Source of the DNA: an uncultured Lentisphaeraceae bacterium
Lineage (GTDB): Bacteria > Verrucomicrobiota > Kiritimatiellia > RFP12 > DVOR01
NCBI GenBank assembly: GCA_946056345.1
Contig: CAMGJH010000020.1
Span: 1-9,163, forward strand
Direction: 5' to 3'
Length of the DNA stretch: 9,163 nucleotides
Positions within the stretch are counted from its first letter, which is position 1; each line of letters starts with the position of its first letter. Below, piece after piece: positions 1 to 6,660 of this stretch. The notes beneath the pieces are model-generated. The model made no database searches. It was given only the letters and a program-made list of their open reading frames with translations, and was not told the DNA's origin. The translations under genes were made by a program, and so were the position numbers.

Positions 1-101
1 TCGACAGTCGACAGGGGGGGGGCTGGGAGGGATTGATTGAAGGGGGGGGCGGAACTTGGCATAGCGGGGAGTGAAACTTGAACTCGGGCGGGGGGCGATT
101 A

Positions 102-189
102 ATAAGTCCGGGACTTATTGCCGATAAGTGGTGGACTTATTGCCGATAAGTCCGGGACTTATTTCCGGTAAGTGGGGGACTTAATAGTA
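102..189. repeat. Four tandem 22-bp palindromic units
   Basis: Units occupy 102-123, 124-145, 146-167 and 168-189. Units 1 and 3 have the core ATAAGTCCGGGACTTAT, a palindrome with 8-bp arms around one central base. Units 2 and 4 have one arm changed (AAGTGG or AAGTGGGGG, then GACTTA), so their palindrome is imperfect. Each core is followed by a short linker resembling TGCCG or TTCCG. The exact 22-bp spacing puts equivalent bases about two helical turns apart. Function is unknown. Confidence 0.85.
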
Positions 190-206
190 GGAAGCGGCTG
201 TTCGTG

Positions 207-272
207 GAATTAAGACTAACTGTTAATTGAATTAAGACTAACTGTTAATTGAATTAAGACTGAGTCTTAATA
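207..272. repeat. Three tandem 22-bp palindromic units, AT-rich
   Basis: Units lie at 207-228, 229-250 and 251-272. The first two are identical to each other. The third differs in its second half and contains ATTAAGACTGAGTCTTAAT, a perfect palindrome with 9-bp arms around one central G. The core pattern TAAG-N-C-N-G-N-G-N-CTTA matches the array at 102-189, so both groups appear to belong to one degenerate family with the same unit length. Confidence 0.85.
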
Positions 273-321
273 GTTGCTCTCGGGCGGGGCGCGAGTTGGA
301 ACGGGGCGCAACCGATATTAG

Positions 322-349
322 CTGACAGCGGACAGCCGACAGCTGACAG
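322..349. repeat. Four tandem GACAG heptamers
   Basis: Four 7-bp units in a row, CTGACAG, CGGACAG, CCGACAG, CTGACAG, share GACAG with only the first two bases changing. Two more copies (TCGACAG twice) open the window at 1-14. CTGTCCG at 432-438 is the reverse complement of the second unit. These look like degenerate short tandem repeats; no function can be assigned. Confidence 0.7.
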
Positions 350-535
350 TGCTGGCGCTCGATTTGTTTGGCCCATCTGAGCCGTGGAAAGTGGCCTAGA
401 AGCCCACCTGGTTGCCCGTCGCGGAACGCGGCTGTCCGCTGTTGTCTGACGGCTTGCCAGGTTTTAGGGCCCTACCGGCCACAGGCCCTCGGGAGTCGCG
501 GCAGAACCCCTCACGCGAGCGCAGCGAGCACTTCA

Positions 536-1447
536 TCAGAAGTAGCCCTCGCGTTTCTTCTGCTCCATCGAGGCATCGCCATCGCGGTCGATGACGCGGG
601 TGGAGCGCTCGGAGAGGCGGCTCTGGAGCATCTCGGCCACGATTTCCTCGACGGTGGTGGCGGTAGATTCGATGGCGCCGGTGAGGGGGTAGCAGCCGAG
701 GGTGCGGAAGCGGACGGTGCGCATTTGGGGCGTTTCGCCGGGGTTGAGGCGCATCCGATCGTCGTCAACCATAATGAGGGTGCCGTCGCGCTCGACCACG
801 GGGCGGGGTTTGGCGAAGTAGAGCGAGGGGAGGGGAATCTTCTCCAGGCGGATGTACTGCCAGACGTCGGTCTCGGTCCAGTTGGAGAGGGGGAAGCAGC
901 GGACGCTCTCGCCGGGGTTGATGCGGCCGTTGTAGAGGTCCCAGAGTTCCGGGCGCTGGTTCTTGGGGTCCCACTGCTGGAAGGCATCGCGGAAGGAGAA
1001 GATGCGCTCCTTGGCGCGGGACTTCTCTTCGTCGCGCCGGGCCCCGCCGAAGGCCACATCGTATCGGCCCTCGCGCAAGGCTTGGAGGAGGGCTTGGGTC
1101 TTCATAATGTCGGTATACTTGCGCGAGCCGTAGTCGAAGGGGTTGACGCCAGCGCGGCGGCCCTCCTCGTTGGCGCGGACGATGAGCTCGAGACCCTGCT
1201 CGCGGCAGAAGCGGTCGCGGAAGGCAATCATCTCGCGGAACTTCCAGGTGGAATCGATGTGCAGGAGGGGGAAGGGGAGGCGCCCGGGGTAGAAGGCCTT
1301 TTGGGCCAGGCGGACGAGGACGTTGGAATCCTTGCCGATGGAGTAGAGCAGGACGGGGCGCTCGAATTGGCTGACGGCATCGCGGAAGATCTGGATGCTC
1401 TCGGCCTCAAGTTGGCGGAGTTGGGAGATATTGTAGGGTTCGGTCAT
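536..1447 (-). CDS. cysD: Sulfate adenylyltransferase subunit 2 (CysD)
   Basis: Small catalytic subunit of ATP sulfurylase. With the GTPase CysN it adenylates sulfate to adenosine 5'-phosphosulfate in the cytoplasm, the first step of sulfate assimilation. The protein has 303 residues, close to the usual 302 of the family. It belongs to the PP-loop pyrophosphatase fold: SIGKDS at residues 36-41 is the ATP-binding loop, followed by the family blocks KAFYPG (50-55), [11 protein letters not shown] (63-73), [21 protein letters not shown] (134-154, in part) and [10 protein letters not shown] (187-196). The frame is open upstream to 1678, but that stretch overlaps cysH and reads as low-complexity sequence. 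The start at 1447 is preceded by AAGGAG and gives the normal N-terminus. It lies 13 nt after cysH and is the last gene of the operon. Its obligate partner cysN is missing from the window. Confidence 0.96.
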   Translation of the reverse strand: MTEPYNISQLRQLEAESIQIFRDAVSQFERPVLLYSIGKDSNVLVRLAQKAFYPGRLPFPLLHIDSTWKFREMIAFRDRFCREQGLELIVRANEEGRRAGVNPFDYGSRKYTDIMKTQALLQALREGRYDVAFGGARRDEEKSRAKERIFSFRDAFQQWDPKNQRPELWDLYNGRINPGESVRCFPLSNWTETDVWQYIRLEKIPLPSLYFAKPRPVVERDGTLIMVDDDRMRLNPGETPQMRTVRFRTLGCYPLTGAIESTATTVEEIVAEMLQSRLSERSTRVIDRDGDASMEQKKREGYF

Positions 1448-1460
1448 GGGGGTGGACTCC

Positions 1461-2171
1461 TTACTTCTCTTCGGGTGGGGTGGGGCGGGCGTGGAGGCCG
1501 CACTCGCGGTGTTCTGGAACTTCCCACCACCAGCGGCCGGCGCGAATATCCTCCACGCGGCGGACGGCGCGGGTGCAGCAGGCGCATCCAATGCTCGGGA
1601 AACCGCGGTCGTGCAGCGGGTTGTAGGGCACATCGTGGTAGCGGAGGTAGTCCCAGACGCGCGCCTCGTCCCAGTCAATCAGCGGGGAGAGCTTGAGCAG
1701 ACCGTTGGCGCGGTCGTCGGCCAAGACGGGGACATCGGTGCGGGTCACGCTCTGGCCCTGACGCAGGCCGCAGATCCAGAGGTCGCTGCCGGCCAGGGCG
1801 CGGCGTAGGGCCGAGAGCTTGCGCACGGCACAGCAGGCGTGGCGGAGGTCCTCGCTTTCGCGGAAGGCGTTGATGCCGTGGGTGTTGACGAAGGCCTCGA
1901 GCTCGGCGCGGTCGGGGGAGAAGGTGTGGATTTTGAGGCCGTAGCGTGCTTCAGTCTCGGCCAGGAGGTCGTAGGTCTCCGGGAAGAGGCGGCCGGTATC
2001 GAGGGTGACGATGGGGATGGGCAGCTCCAGGCGGGCGATGAGGTCGGTAATGACCTGGTCCTCGGCACCGAGGCTGGTGGCGAAGACCAGGCGCCCGGCG
2101 AAGTGTTCGGCGGCCAGGCGCAGGCGCTCGGGGGCCTTGAGGGGGAGGAAGTCGTTGGCAGTCAAAGGCAT
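1461..2171 (-). CDS. cysH: Thioredoxin-dependent APS reductase, iron-sulfur type (CysH)
   Basis: Reduces activated sulfate to sulfite using thioredoxin or a similar donor. The 236-residue protein has the adenine-nucleotide-binding block TSLGAEDQV (32-40) and [12 protein letters not shown] (56-67). Cys113-Cys114 and Cys196/Cys199 form the CC...CxxC set that in the APS-reductase branch binds a 4Fe-4S cluster; PAPS-specific enzymes lack these pairs. The C-terminal ECGLH (223-227) carries the catalytic Cys224. Substrate is therefore most likely APS, not PAPS, which agrees with no cysC being seen. Start is at 2171 with TAGGAG about 9 nt upstream, 12 nt after the cysA stop. Downstream is cysD. APS preference is inferred from the cysteine pattern, not shown directly. 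Confidence 0.95.
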   Translation of the reverse strand: MPLTANDFLPLKAPERLRLAAEHFAGRLVFATSLGAEDQVITDLIARLELPIPIVTLDTGRLFPETYDLLAETEARYGLKIHTFSPDRAELEAFVNTHGINAFRESEDLRHACCAVRKLSALRRALAGSDLWICGLRQGQSVTRTDVPVLADDRANGLLKLSPLIDWDEARVWDYLRYHDVPYNPLHDRGFPSIGCACCTRAVRRVEDIRAGRWWWEVPEHRECGLHARPTPPEEK

Positions 2172-2183
2172 AGGGCGGGGCTC

Positions 2184-2753
2184 CTAGATTTGGTATTCGG
2201 GGGCGTAGTCCTCGCCATTGCGGAAGAGGCGGGAGGACTTGGCGGTGAGGTAGACGTGCTGGCCCACGGAGACGGGGCTTTCGGCGAACTCGCTGTGGGA
2301 GAGGTGAACGTAGATGACCTGCCGGTTGTTGTCGAGCAGTTCAAGCTTGACCATCGCCCCGGCGGTGAGGATGCGGATGACCTCGGCCGGGAGGCCGTCG
2401 GCCAACGGGGAAGAACTGATGGCAAAGTCGTGCGGGCGGACGAGCATCTTGACATCTTCGCCGTGGCCGAAGCGGCCGCGGAAGATGTTCACCTCGCCCA
2501 GGAAGTTCATCACGAACTCGCTCTTCGGGTGCTGGAAGAGGTCGTTGGCCGAGCCCTGTTGCTCGATGTGGCCGCGGTTCATCACCAGAATCTCGTTGGC
2601 CACCTCGAGGGCCTCCTCCTGGTCGTGGGTGACGAAGAGGCTGGTGAGGCCGGTGGTGTCGTGCAAATGGCGGAGCCAACGGCGGAGTTCGGCGCGCACT
2701 TGGGCATCGAGGGCGCCGAAGGTCTTGGCAACGTGTTGGACTTCAATGCTCAT
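2184..2753 (-). CDS. cysA: Sulfate ABC transporter ATPase CysA, internally deleted
   Basis: A 189-residue remnant of CysA, normally about 340-365 residues. Residues 1-13 are the typical CysA N-terminus ([13 protein letters not shown]). The sequence then jumps straight to [14 protein letters not shown] (14-27), which in E. coli CysA lies about 152 residues further on, just after Walker B. Missing are Walker A, the Q-loop, the LSGGQ signature and Walker B. Kept are the D-loop (GALD, 13-16), the H-loop His43 in VTHDQEEA, and the C-terminal regulatory domain from about residue 85. The frame is intact across the join at 2711-2720. As read, the protein cannot bind or hydrolyse ATP in the normal way, so import through CysT/CysW would fail unless another ATPase serves. 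The start overlaps the cysW stop by 11 bp. The alternative is an assembly or sequencing deletion. Confidence 0.9.
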   Translation of the reverse strand: MSIEVQHVAKTFGALDAQVRAELRRWLRHLHDTTGLTSLFVTHDQEEALEVANEILVMNRGHIEQQGSANDLFQHPKSEFVMNFLGEVNIFRGRFGHGEDVKMLVRPHDFAISSSPLADGLPAEVIRILTAGAMVKLELLDNNRQVIYVHLSHSEFAESPVSVGQHVYLTAKSSRLFRNGEDYAPEYQI

Positions 2754-3582
2754 AGGCGGTGGCTTCCTTTCGTTTGGCGGCGATGTGGCGCTCGAGCAGG
2801 CTCTTGAGCAGGACCGTGACGACCGCCATCAGGCTCAGCAGACTGGCCACGGCGAAGGCGGCCGAGAAGCGGTATTCGTTGTAGAGGATCTCGACGTGGA
2901 GCGGGAGGGTGTTGGTTTCGCCGCGGATGTGGCCCGAGACCACCGAGACCGCGCCGAATTCGCCCAGGCACCGCGCCGCACAGAGGATGATGCCGTAGAG
3001 CAGGCCCCAGCGGATGTTGGGCAGGGTGACGCGCCAGAACATCTGCCACGGTTTGGCCCCAAGGGAGAGGGCCGCCTGTTCCTCCTCGCTGCCCTGTTCG
3101 CGCATCAGTGGGATGAGTTCGCGCGCCACGAAGGGGAAGGTGACGAAGAGCGAGGCAATGAGGATGCCCGGCACTGAGAAGAGGATGCGGATGCCGTGCT
3201 CGGCCAGCCAGGGGCCGAACCACCCGGCGCGCGGCCCGAGAAGGAGCACGAAGATGAGGCCGGCGACCACGGGCGAGACGGTGAAGGGCAGGTCGATGAG
3301 CGCGAGCAGGAGGTCGCGTCCGCGGAAGTCGAACTTGGCAATGGTCCAGGCCATCACCACGCCCAGAACGGTGTTGAGGGGGACGACGATGGCCACGGTG
3401 AAGAGGGTCAGGCGCAGCGCGGCCAGGGCATCGCGCTCGCTGATGGCCGCCAACCACGCCCCGAAGCCGTGGGCAAAGGCCTCCCGGAAGATGAAGAGCA
3501 ACGGCAGGAAGAGGAAGAGGGCGAGGATGGCGTAGGCCGTTAGCCCCACGAGGATACGCGAAGGGGTGGTGCGGAGCTTCAT
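2743..3582 (-). CDS. cysW: Sulfate ABC transporter permease CysW
   Basis: Inner-membrane permease of the sulfate/thiosulfate importer, partner of CysT. The 279-residue protein has a first membrane segment at about 11-32, further hydrophobic segments around 58-80, 92-115, 133-152, 193-214 and 240-262, and the cytoplasmic EAA-type coupling loop [21 protein letters not shown] (from 168), which docks on the ATPase. [24 protein letters not shown] (from 206) is characteristic of CysW. The frame is open upstream to 3825 but that part is a shadow of cysT. The start at 3582 is one base after the cysT stop, with a very strong ribosome site inside the cysT tail. Its end overlaps the cysA start. Nothing looks damaged in this gene. 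Confidence 0.95.
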   Translation of the reverse strand: MKLRTTPSRILVGLTAYAILALFLFLPLLFIFREAFAHGFGAWLAAISERDALAALRLTLFTVAIVVPLNTVLGVVMAWTIAKFDFRGRDLLLALIDLPFTVSPVVAGLIFVLLLGPRAGWFGPWLAEHGIRILFSVPGILIASLFVTFPFVARELIPLMREQGSEEEQAALSLGAKPWQMFWRVTLPNIRWGLLYGIILCAARCLGEFGAVSVVSGHIRGETNTLPLHVEILYNEYRFSAAFAVASLLSLMAVVTVLLKSLLERHIAAKRKEATAYEH

Positions 3583-3583
3583 C

Positions 3584-4597
3584 TTACAGCCTCCTTTCTG
3601 CGCGCGGCCGCCCGAAGAGGCGGTTGATGAGCACGATGAGTAGGAGCGAAGCGAGGAGCATCGCCAGGGCCAGAACGGTCGCGCCCGGGTAGTCGAAGCT
3701 CTCGAGTTTAGTGACAATGAGGAGCGAGGTGACCTCCGTCTCGTAGGGCGTGTTGCCGGCAATGAAGATGAGCGTGCCGTATTCCCCGAGCCCGCGCGCC
3801 AGCGCCAGAACAAAGCCCGAGACAAGCGCCGGGGCGAGGGTGGGCAGCAGGACGCGCCGCCAGGTCTGCCACCGGTTCGCGCCCAGACTCTCGGCCGCCT
3901 CTTCGAGCTCGTGGCCCAGGTCTGTGAGGGCCGGCTGGAGGGTACGGACCACGAAGGGCAGTCCGATGAAAATCATCGCCAGGGTGATGCCCGTGGCGTT
4001 GAAGGCCAGGCGGAGGCCGAACTTGGCCGCCAGCGAGCCGATGGGGCCGGTGGGCGCGTAGAGCCCGGCCATTGCAATGCCGCAGACGGCTGTGGGCATC
4101 GCAAAGGGAAGGTCCACGAGCGCATCGACCAGCCGCCGGAAGGGAAGTTCGATCCGCACGAGCGCGTAGGCCACCACGCCTCCGAGGAGGAGGTTGAGGA
4201 GGGCAGCCGCCAGGGCCGTGCCGAAGGTGACGCGAAAGGAGGCGAGGACGCGCGGGTTGGCCAGGGCCGCCCAGAGTTCCGGGCCCAGCCGCCGTACGGC
4301 CGAGTGGAGGCGTTCGGCGCGGGTGGGGGCCAGGAGTTCGGCATCGTCGAGCGGCGCGCCGGGCTGGGCAACTTCGTAGTCCTCGGCCTCCTCGGCGGTG
4401 AGCAAGCGAACTTCATCGGTTACCTCGCCCGCCTCGATGACGCGGTAGGGCGCGCTGCGTCCGCCGATGGCCGCTGCGCCGAAGGCGAGGGTGCTCAAGG
4501 GCAGTAGGACGATGAGACTGAGCCAGAGGAGCGTGATGCCGAACCCTAGGCCGAAGCCCGGCAAGATGGAGTGGGGGGTGGCACGGTGAGAGGACAT
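3584..4597 (-). CDS. cysT: Sulfate ABC transporter permease CysT with extra periplasmic segment
   Basis: Inner-membrane permease of the sulfate/thiosulfate importer. Recognised by ILPGFGLGFGITLLWLSLIV (11-30, first membrane segment), VDLPFAMPTAVCGIA (161-175), the EAA loop EEAAESLGANRWQTWRRVLLP (from 232) and LGEYGTLIFIAGNTPYETEVTSL (from 270). The protein is 337 residues, while E. coli CysT is about 277. The excess is a single segment of roughly 60 residues (about 41-100) right after the first membrane helix, rich in Glu, Asp, Ala and Pro, with no counterpart in the E. coli protein. By topology it should lie outside the membrane, near the docking face for the binding protein. The start at 4597 has GGAGG upstream and lies 16 nt after the binding-protein stop. 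Also called CysU. Confidence 0.94.
   Translation of the reverse strand: MSSHRATPHSILPGFGLGFGITLLWLSLIVLLPLSTLAFGAAAIGGRSAPYRVIEAGEVTDEVRLLTAEEAEDYEVAQPGAPLDDAELLAPTRAERLHSAVRRLGPELWAALANPRVLASFRVTFGTALAAALLNLLLGGVVAYALVRIELPFRRLVDALVDLPFAMPTAVCGIAMAGLYAPTGPIGSLAAKFGLRLAFNATGITLAMIFIGLPFVVRTLQPALTDLGHELEEAAESLGANRWQTWRRVLLPTLAPALVSGFVLALARGLGEYGTLIFIAGNTPYETEVTSLLIVTKLESFDYPGATVLALAMLLASLLLIVLINRLFGRPRAERRL
3590..3597 (-). promoter_or_regulatory. Ribosome binding site of cysW inside cysT
   Basis: AAAGGAGG on the minus strand encodes the last codons of cysT (Glu-Arg-Arg) and stands 7 nt before the cysW ATG. It fixes the cysW start at 3582 rather than at upstream ATGs, and suggests translational coupling between the two permease genes. 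Confidence 0.8.
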
Positions 4598-4613
4598 AGG
4601 GCCTCCGGAGAGC

Positions 4614-5738
4614 TTAGCGGGCGTAGATGCGGTCGAAGAGCGCGCCGTCGGCGAAGTGCTTACGATGGGCCGTGCGCCAATTCTTCTCCAGGTCGCTCAA
4701 GCGGAAGAAGTGCGTCTGTTGGAAGCGGGCGAGGGTCTCAGGGGCGATCCCTTCGGGGTGACGCGGGCGGAAGCCGTGCTCGGCGGCTAGGCGTTGGGCT
4801 TCGGGGGTGTAGAGGCCGCGCAGGTAGGCTTCGGCCAGTTCCAGCGTGCCGTGGCGCTTGGCGTTGCCCTCCACCACGGCCACGGTCGGCTCGCAGAGAA
4901 TAGTCGCCTCGGGCACCACGATGTCGAAGGCGTCCTTGCCGAACTCGCTCACGGCCAGCAGCGCCTCGTTCTCCCAGGCCAGGAGCACATCGCCCAAGCG
5001 GCGTTGGACGAAGGAGGTGGTGGCTCCGCGCGCACCAGAATCGAGCACCGGCACATGGCGGTAGAGTTCGCGCAGATAGGCCTCCGCCTTCACCTCGGCT
5101 GCCGCCACCTCCGCCTTTCGAGCTGGATCGCGCAGGGCCTCCAAGCCCCCCAGCTCGGCCGAGAAGATGGCCCCGTAGGCCGCCAGGTGGTTCCAGCGCG
5201 CGCCGCCGGAGGTCTTGGGGTTGGGCGTAATCACCTCCACGCCCGGGCGGATGAGGTCGGCCCATGTGTGGATGCCCTTGGGGTTGCCCTTGCGCACCAG
5301 AAAGACGATGGCCGAGGTGTAGGGCGCGCTCTCTTCCGGCAGTTTGTTCTGCCAATCTTTTGCAATCAACCCGTTGCCCTGGCGGGCGATGGCGTCGATG
5401 TCGTAGGCCAATGCCAGGGTGACGACGTCGGCCTCCACGCCGTCGATGACCGAGCGTGTCTGCTTGCCCGAGCCGCCGTGTGATTGCTTGATGGTCACCG
5501 CTTCGCCCGTCCGCTCGGCCCACTGCGCGCTGAAGTGGGCGTTGTATTGGGCGTAGAACTCCCGCGTGGGGTCGTAGGAAACATTGAGGAGCGTCTGCTC
5601 CGCCCGGCCAACTAATGCCCCTAACAAAATCACCCCGAGCGCCACCAACCACCGCGCCGCCGTCTCAAAGCGTTCAATCTTTTCTGATGAAGTAGACTTT
5701 CGCGCCGCATCACTGCCAAAACCGATAATGTCTTTCAT
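4614..5738 (-). CDS. sbp: Periplasmic sulfate-binding protein
   Basis: Captures sulfate outside the inner membrane and delivers it to CysT/CysW. Family blocks: LLNVSYDPTREFYAQYN (from 50), SHGGSGKQ (86-93), DVVTLALAYDIDAIA (104-118), NPKTSGGARWN (around 172-182). The 374-residue length exceeds the usual 330 or so, mostly through the N-terminus: a 29-residue polar leader, then a hydrophobic stretch WLVALGVILLGALVGRA (30-46) that looks like a signal peptide with likely cleavage near Ala46. The start at 5738 is supported by AGGAGG 7 nt upstream (5746-5751). It is the first gene of the sulfate operon. Sbp and the thiosulfate-binding CysP are close relatives, so the substrate (sulfate or thiosulfate) and the symbol are less sure than the family. 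Confidence 0.93.
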   Translation of the reverse strand: MKDIIGFGSDAARKSTSSEKIERFETAARWLVALGVILLGALVGRAEQTLLNVSYDPTREFYAQYNAHFSAQWAERTGEAVTIKQSHGGSGKQTRSVIDGVEADVVTLALAYDIDAIARQGNGLIAKDWQNKLPEESAPYTSAIVFLVRKGNPKGIHTWADLIRPGVEVITPNPKTSGGARWNHLAAYGAIFSAELGGLEALRDPARKAEVAAAEVKAEAYLRELYRHVPVLDSGARGATTSFVQRRLGDVLLAWENEALLAVSEFGKDAFDIVVPEATILCEPTVAVVEGNAKRHGTLELAEAYLRGLYTPEAQRLAAEHGFRPRHPEGIAPETLARFQQTHFFRLSDLEKNWRTAHRKHFADGALFDRIYAR

Positions 5739-5751
5739 TGCAAAACCTCCT

Positions 5752-5771
5752 GCCGGCTAAACCTTACCGGC
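5752..5771 (-). other. Small hairpin next to the sbp ribosome site
   Basis: GCCGG at 5752-5756 can pair with CCGGC at 5767-5771 across a 10-nt loop, ending one base before AGGAGG of the sulfate-binding gene. It is a short, GC-only stem and could affect ribosome access, but five pairs are weak evidence. Confidence 0.35.
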
Positions 5772-5811
5772 CTGACCCCGCCCGTTTCTTCATCTGCATC
5801 CGTTCGAACGA

Positions 5812-5876
5812 AGGTCAAAGGCTTCGGTGCAGACCCCGCCTCTCGCGGGACTTCTCAACCACCGAAGCCAAGACCT
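5812..5876 (-). promoter_or_regulatory. Two-tier RNA hairpin in the sulfate operon leader
   Basis: On the minus-strand transcript, AGGTC (5876-5872) pairs with GACCT (5816-5812). After a 2x3 internal loop, GGCTTCGGTG (5869-5860) pairs perfectly with CACCGAAGCC (5829-5820). Inside, CCCGC and GCGGG close a GAGAG loop, with two further G-T wobbles possible. This is far more pairing than expected by chance in 65 nt. It lies between a short upstream ORF and the sulfate-binding gene, and the first base of its outer stem is the last base of that ORF's stop codon. No T-run follows, so it is not itself a plain terminator. I do not recognise it as a known riboswitch class. Confidence 0.65.
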
Positions 5877-5911
5877 CAGTGGCGCTCAAACCAACACATT
5901 CGCGGATACAT
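5876..5911 (-). CDS. Candidate 11-residue leader peptide of the sulfate operon
   Basis: ATG at 5911 is followed by a 12-codon frame ending in TGA, encoding MYPRMCWFERH. AAAGGAG at 5918-5924 sits 6 nt upstream, as good as any ribosome site in the window, so translation is credible. The stop codon touches the base of the hairpin at 5812-5876. A ribosome finishing or stalling here would therefore cover the outer stem. The peptide holds one Cys and two Met codons, the end products of the pathway, which fits but does not prove amino-acid sensing. Leader peptides before sulfur genes are known in actinobacteria; this sequence is not one I recognise. A chance short ORF remains possible. Confidence 0.5.
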   Translation of the reverse strand: MYPRMCWFERH

Positions 5912-5964
5912 AACGGACTCCTTTCGGCGCAAGACGCTATTGTCTACCAAGAAAGTGGCACATG

Positions 5965-5993
5965 GGCTACCACGCAGGTAGCGTTAGCGTCAA
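5965..5993 (-). promoter_or_regulatory. Possible promoter with overlapping inverted repeat for the sulfate operon
   Basis: TTGACG at 5993-5988 on the minus strand matches a -35 box. At 17-bp spacing the -10 position reads GTAGCC, a poor match, so an activator may be needed or the promoter may lie elsewhere. The spacer contains the exact inverted repeat GCTACC-N5-GGTAGC (5966-5982), a shape typical of an operator for a dimeric regulator. It could equally form a short hairpin in a longer transcript coming from the reductase gene upstream. Confidence 0.3.
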
Positions 5994-6066
5994 GCCCCTT
6001 TCTTACCTCAGGCGAAGATTTTTGGAAGGAGCGATTGGCTTGCCAGTGGGCGGAGGCGGGGGAAGC

Positions 6067-6603
6067 TTAGGCGATAGCCTGCCCGAGGGCGCGGGCGGCT
6101 TCGACGAAGGGGGTGTTGGCGACGGCACCAGCTTCTTCTACACCATCGGCGCAGACCATCCCAGCCTCGCGGCTACCCTCGTAGCAGTCGAGGAAGCCAC
6201 GCAACGCGGCGAGGACGAGGTCGAACTGCTTGCGCTCGGTATCGGCCATCGTCAGGAGATAGTAGTAGGTCTTGTTCGTGAGGCGGGGATAGATGGCCAC
6301 AGTGCGGTCAAAGAGCGCCTTGAGCTGGGCGGAGATGGAGTAGAAGTAAACCGGGGAGGCTAGGACGATGACATCGGCCGCGAGCATTTTCTCCAAAATG
6401 GCCGAGGCATCGTCCTCAAAGACACAGCGCCCCAACCGCTCGCACGCATAACAGGCAATACAGTAGCCAATGCGCTTCTCGGCAATGCGAATGTGCTCAA
6501 CGCGGTGCCCTGCCGCCTGCGCCCCCTCAGCAAAGGCCTTGCACAACAGTTCACTATTCCCGTTCTTCCGCGGGCTCGAAGAGAGAATTAAAACCGACTT
6601 CAT
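6067..6603 (-). CDS. NAD(P)H-dependent FMN reductase / flavodoxin-fold iron-sulfur flavoprotein family
   Basis: A 178-residue flavodoxin-fold oxidoreductase. SSSPRKNGNSELL (8-20) is the FMN phosphate-binding loop after the first beta strand, and LASPVYFYSISAQLKALFDR (81-100) is the second flavin-contact block of this family. Between them, Cys48, Cys51, Cys54 and Cys60 (pattern CxxCxxCx5C) followed by EDD resemble the cluster-binding or redox cysteine motif of iron-sulfur flavoproteins; many relatives keep part of this motif without a proven cluster. Start at 6603 has AAAGGA upstream and gives a standard N-terminus; the open frame continues to 6630 but that adds nine atypical residues. It is read toward the sulfate operon, 328 nt ahead of it, so some read-through is possible. 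Physiological substrate is unknown. Confidence 0.85.
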   Translation of the reverse strand: MKSVLILSSSPRKNGNSELLCKAFAEGAQAAGHRVEHIRIAEKRIGYCIACYACERLGRCVFEDDASAILEKMLAADVIVLASPVYFYSISAQLKALFDRTVAIYPRLTNKTYYYLLTMADTERKQFDLVLAALRGFLDCYEGSREAGMVCADGVEEAGAVANTPFVEAARALGQAIA

Positions 6604-6660
6604 CGCCGTTCCTTTCGTCCAAAGTGCCATCGCCGGACCTTCTCCATTCCGACACCTCCC

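Larger units (their letters stand above)
1..535. other. Gene-free, repeat-rich region downstream of cysD
   Basis: I see no credible gene in these 535 bases; the open frames are short or are extensions of frames lying antisense to cysD, with low-complexity translations. The region holds runs of nine and eight G (14-22, 42-49), two groups of 22-bp palindromic units, GACAG heptamers (1-14 and 322-349), and an AT-rich island inside otherwise GC-rich DNA. The cysD stop lies at 536-538. I found no clean hairpin plus T-run terminator just after it. The partner gene cysN, which often follows cysD, is not here. Confidence 0.7.

Noticed and set aside
102..272. CRISPR array
   Set aside because: Units are directly adjacent with no unique spacers and are only 22 bp long; no cas gene is present.
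400..535. Rho-independent terminator after cysD
   Set aside because: GC-rich partial hairpins exist, but none is followed by a T-run on the minus strand.
368..1696. Long plus-strand open frame of 442 codons over cysD
   Set aside because: It lies antisense to cysD, has low-complexity Gly/Ala/Glu-rich translation and no family motif; it exists because GC-rich codons leave few stops in the antisense frame.
1839..2807. Plus-strand frame of 322 codons over cysH and cysA
   Set aside because: Antisense shadow of well-recognised genes with biased composition.
5772..5911. SAM-type riboswitch before the sulfate genes
   Set aside because: The conserved core sequences of SAM riboswitches that I know are not found; the structure is better described as an unclassified hairpin.
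5738..6070. Plus-strand frame of 110 codons in the sulfate operon leader
   Set aside because: No recognisable motif, no clear ribosome site, and it covers the palindromic leader elements, which explain the sequence better.
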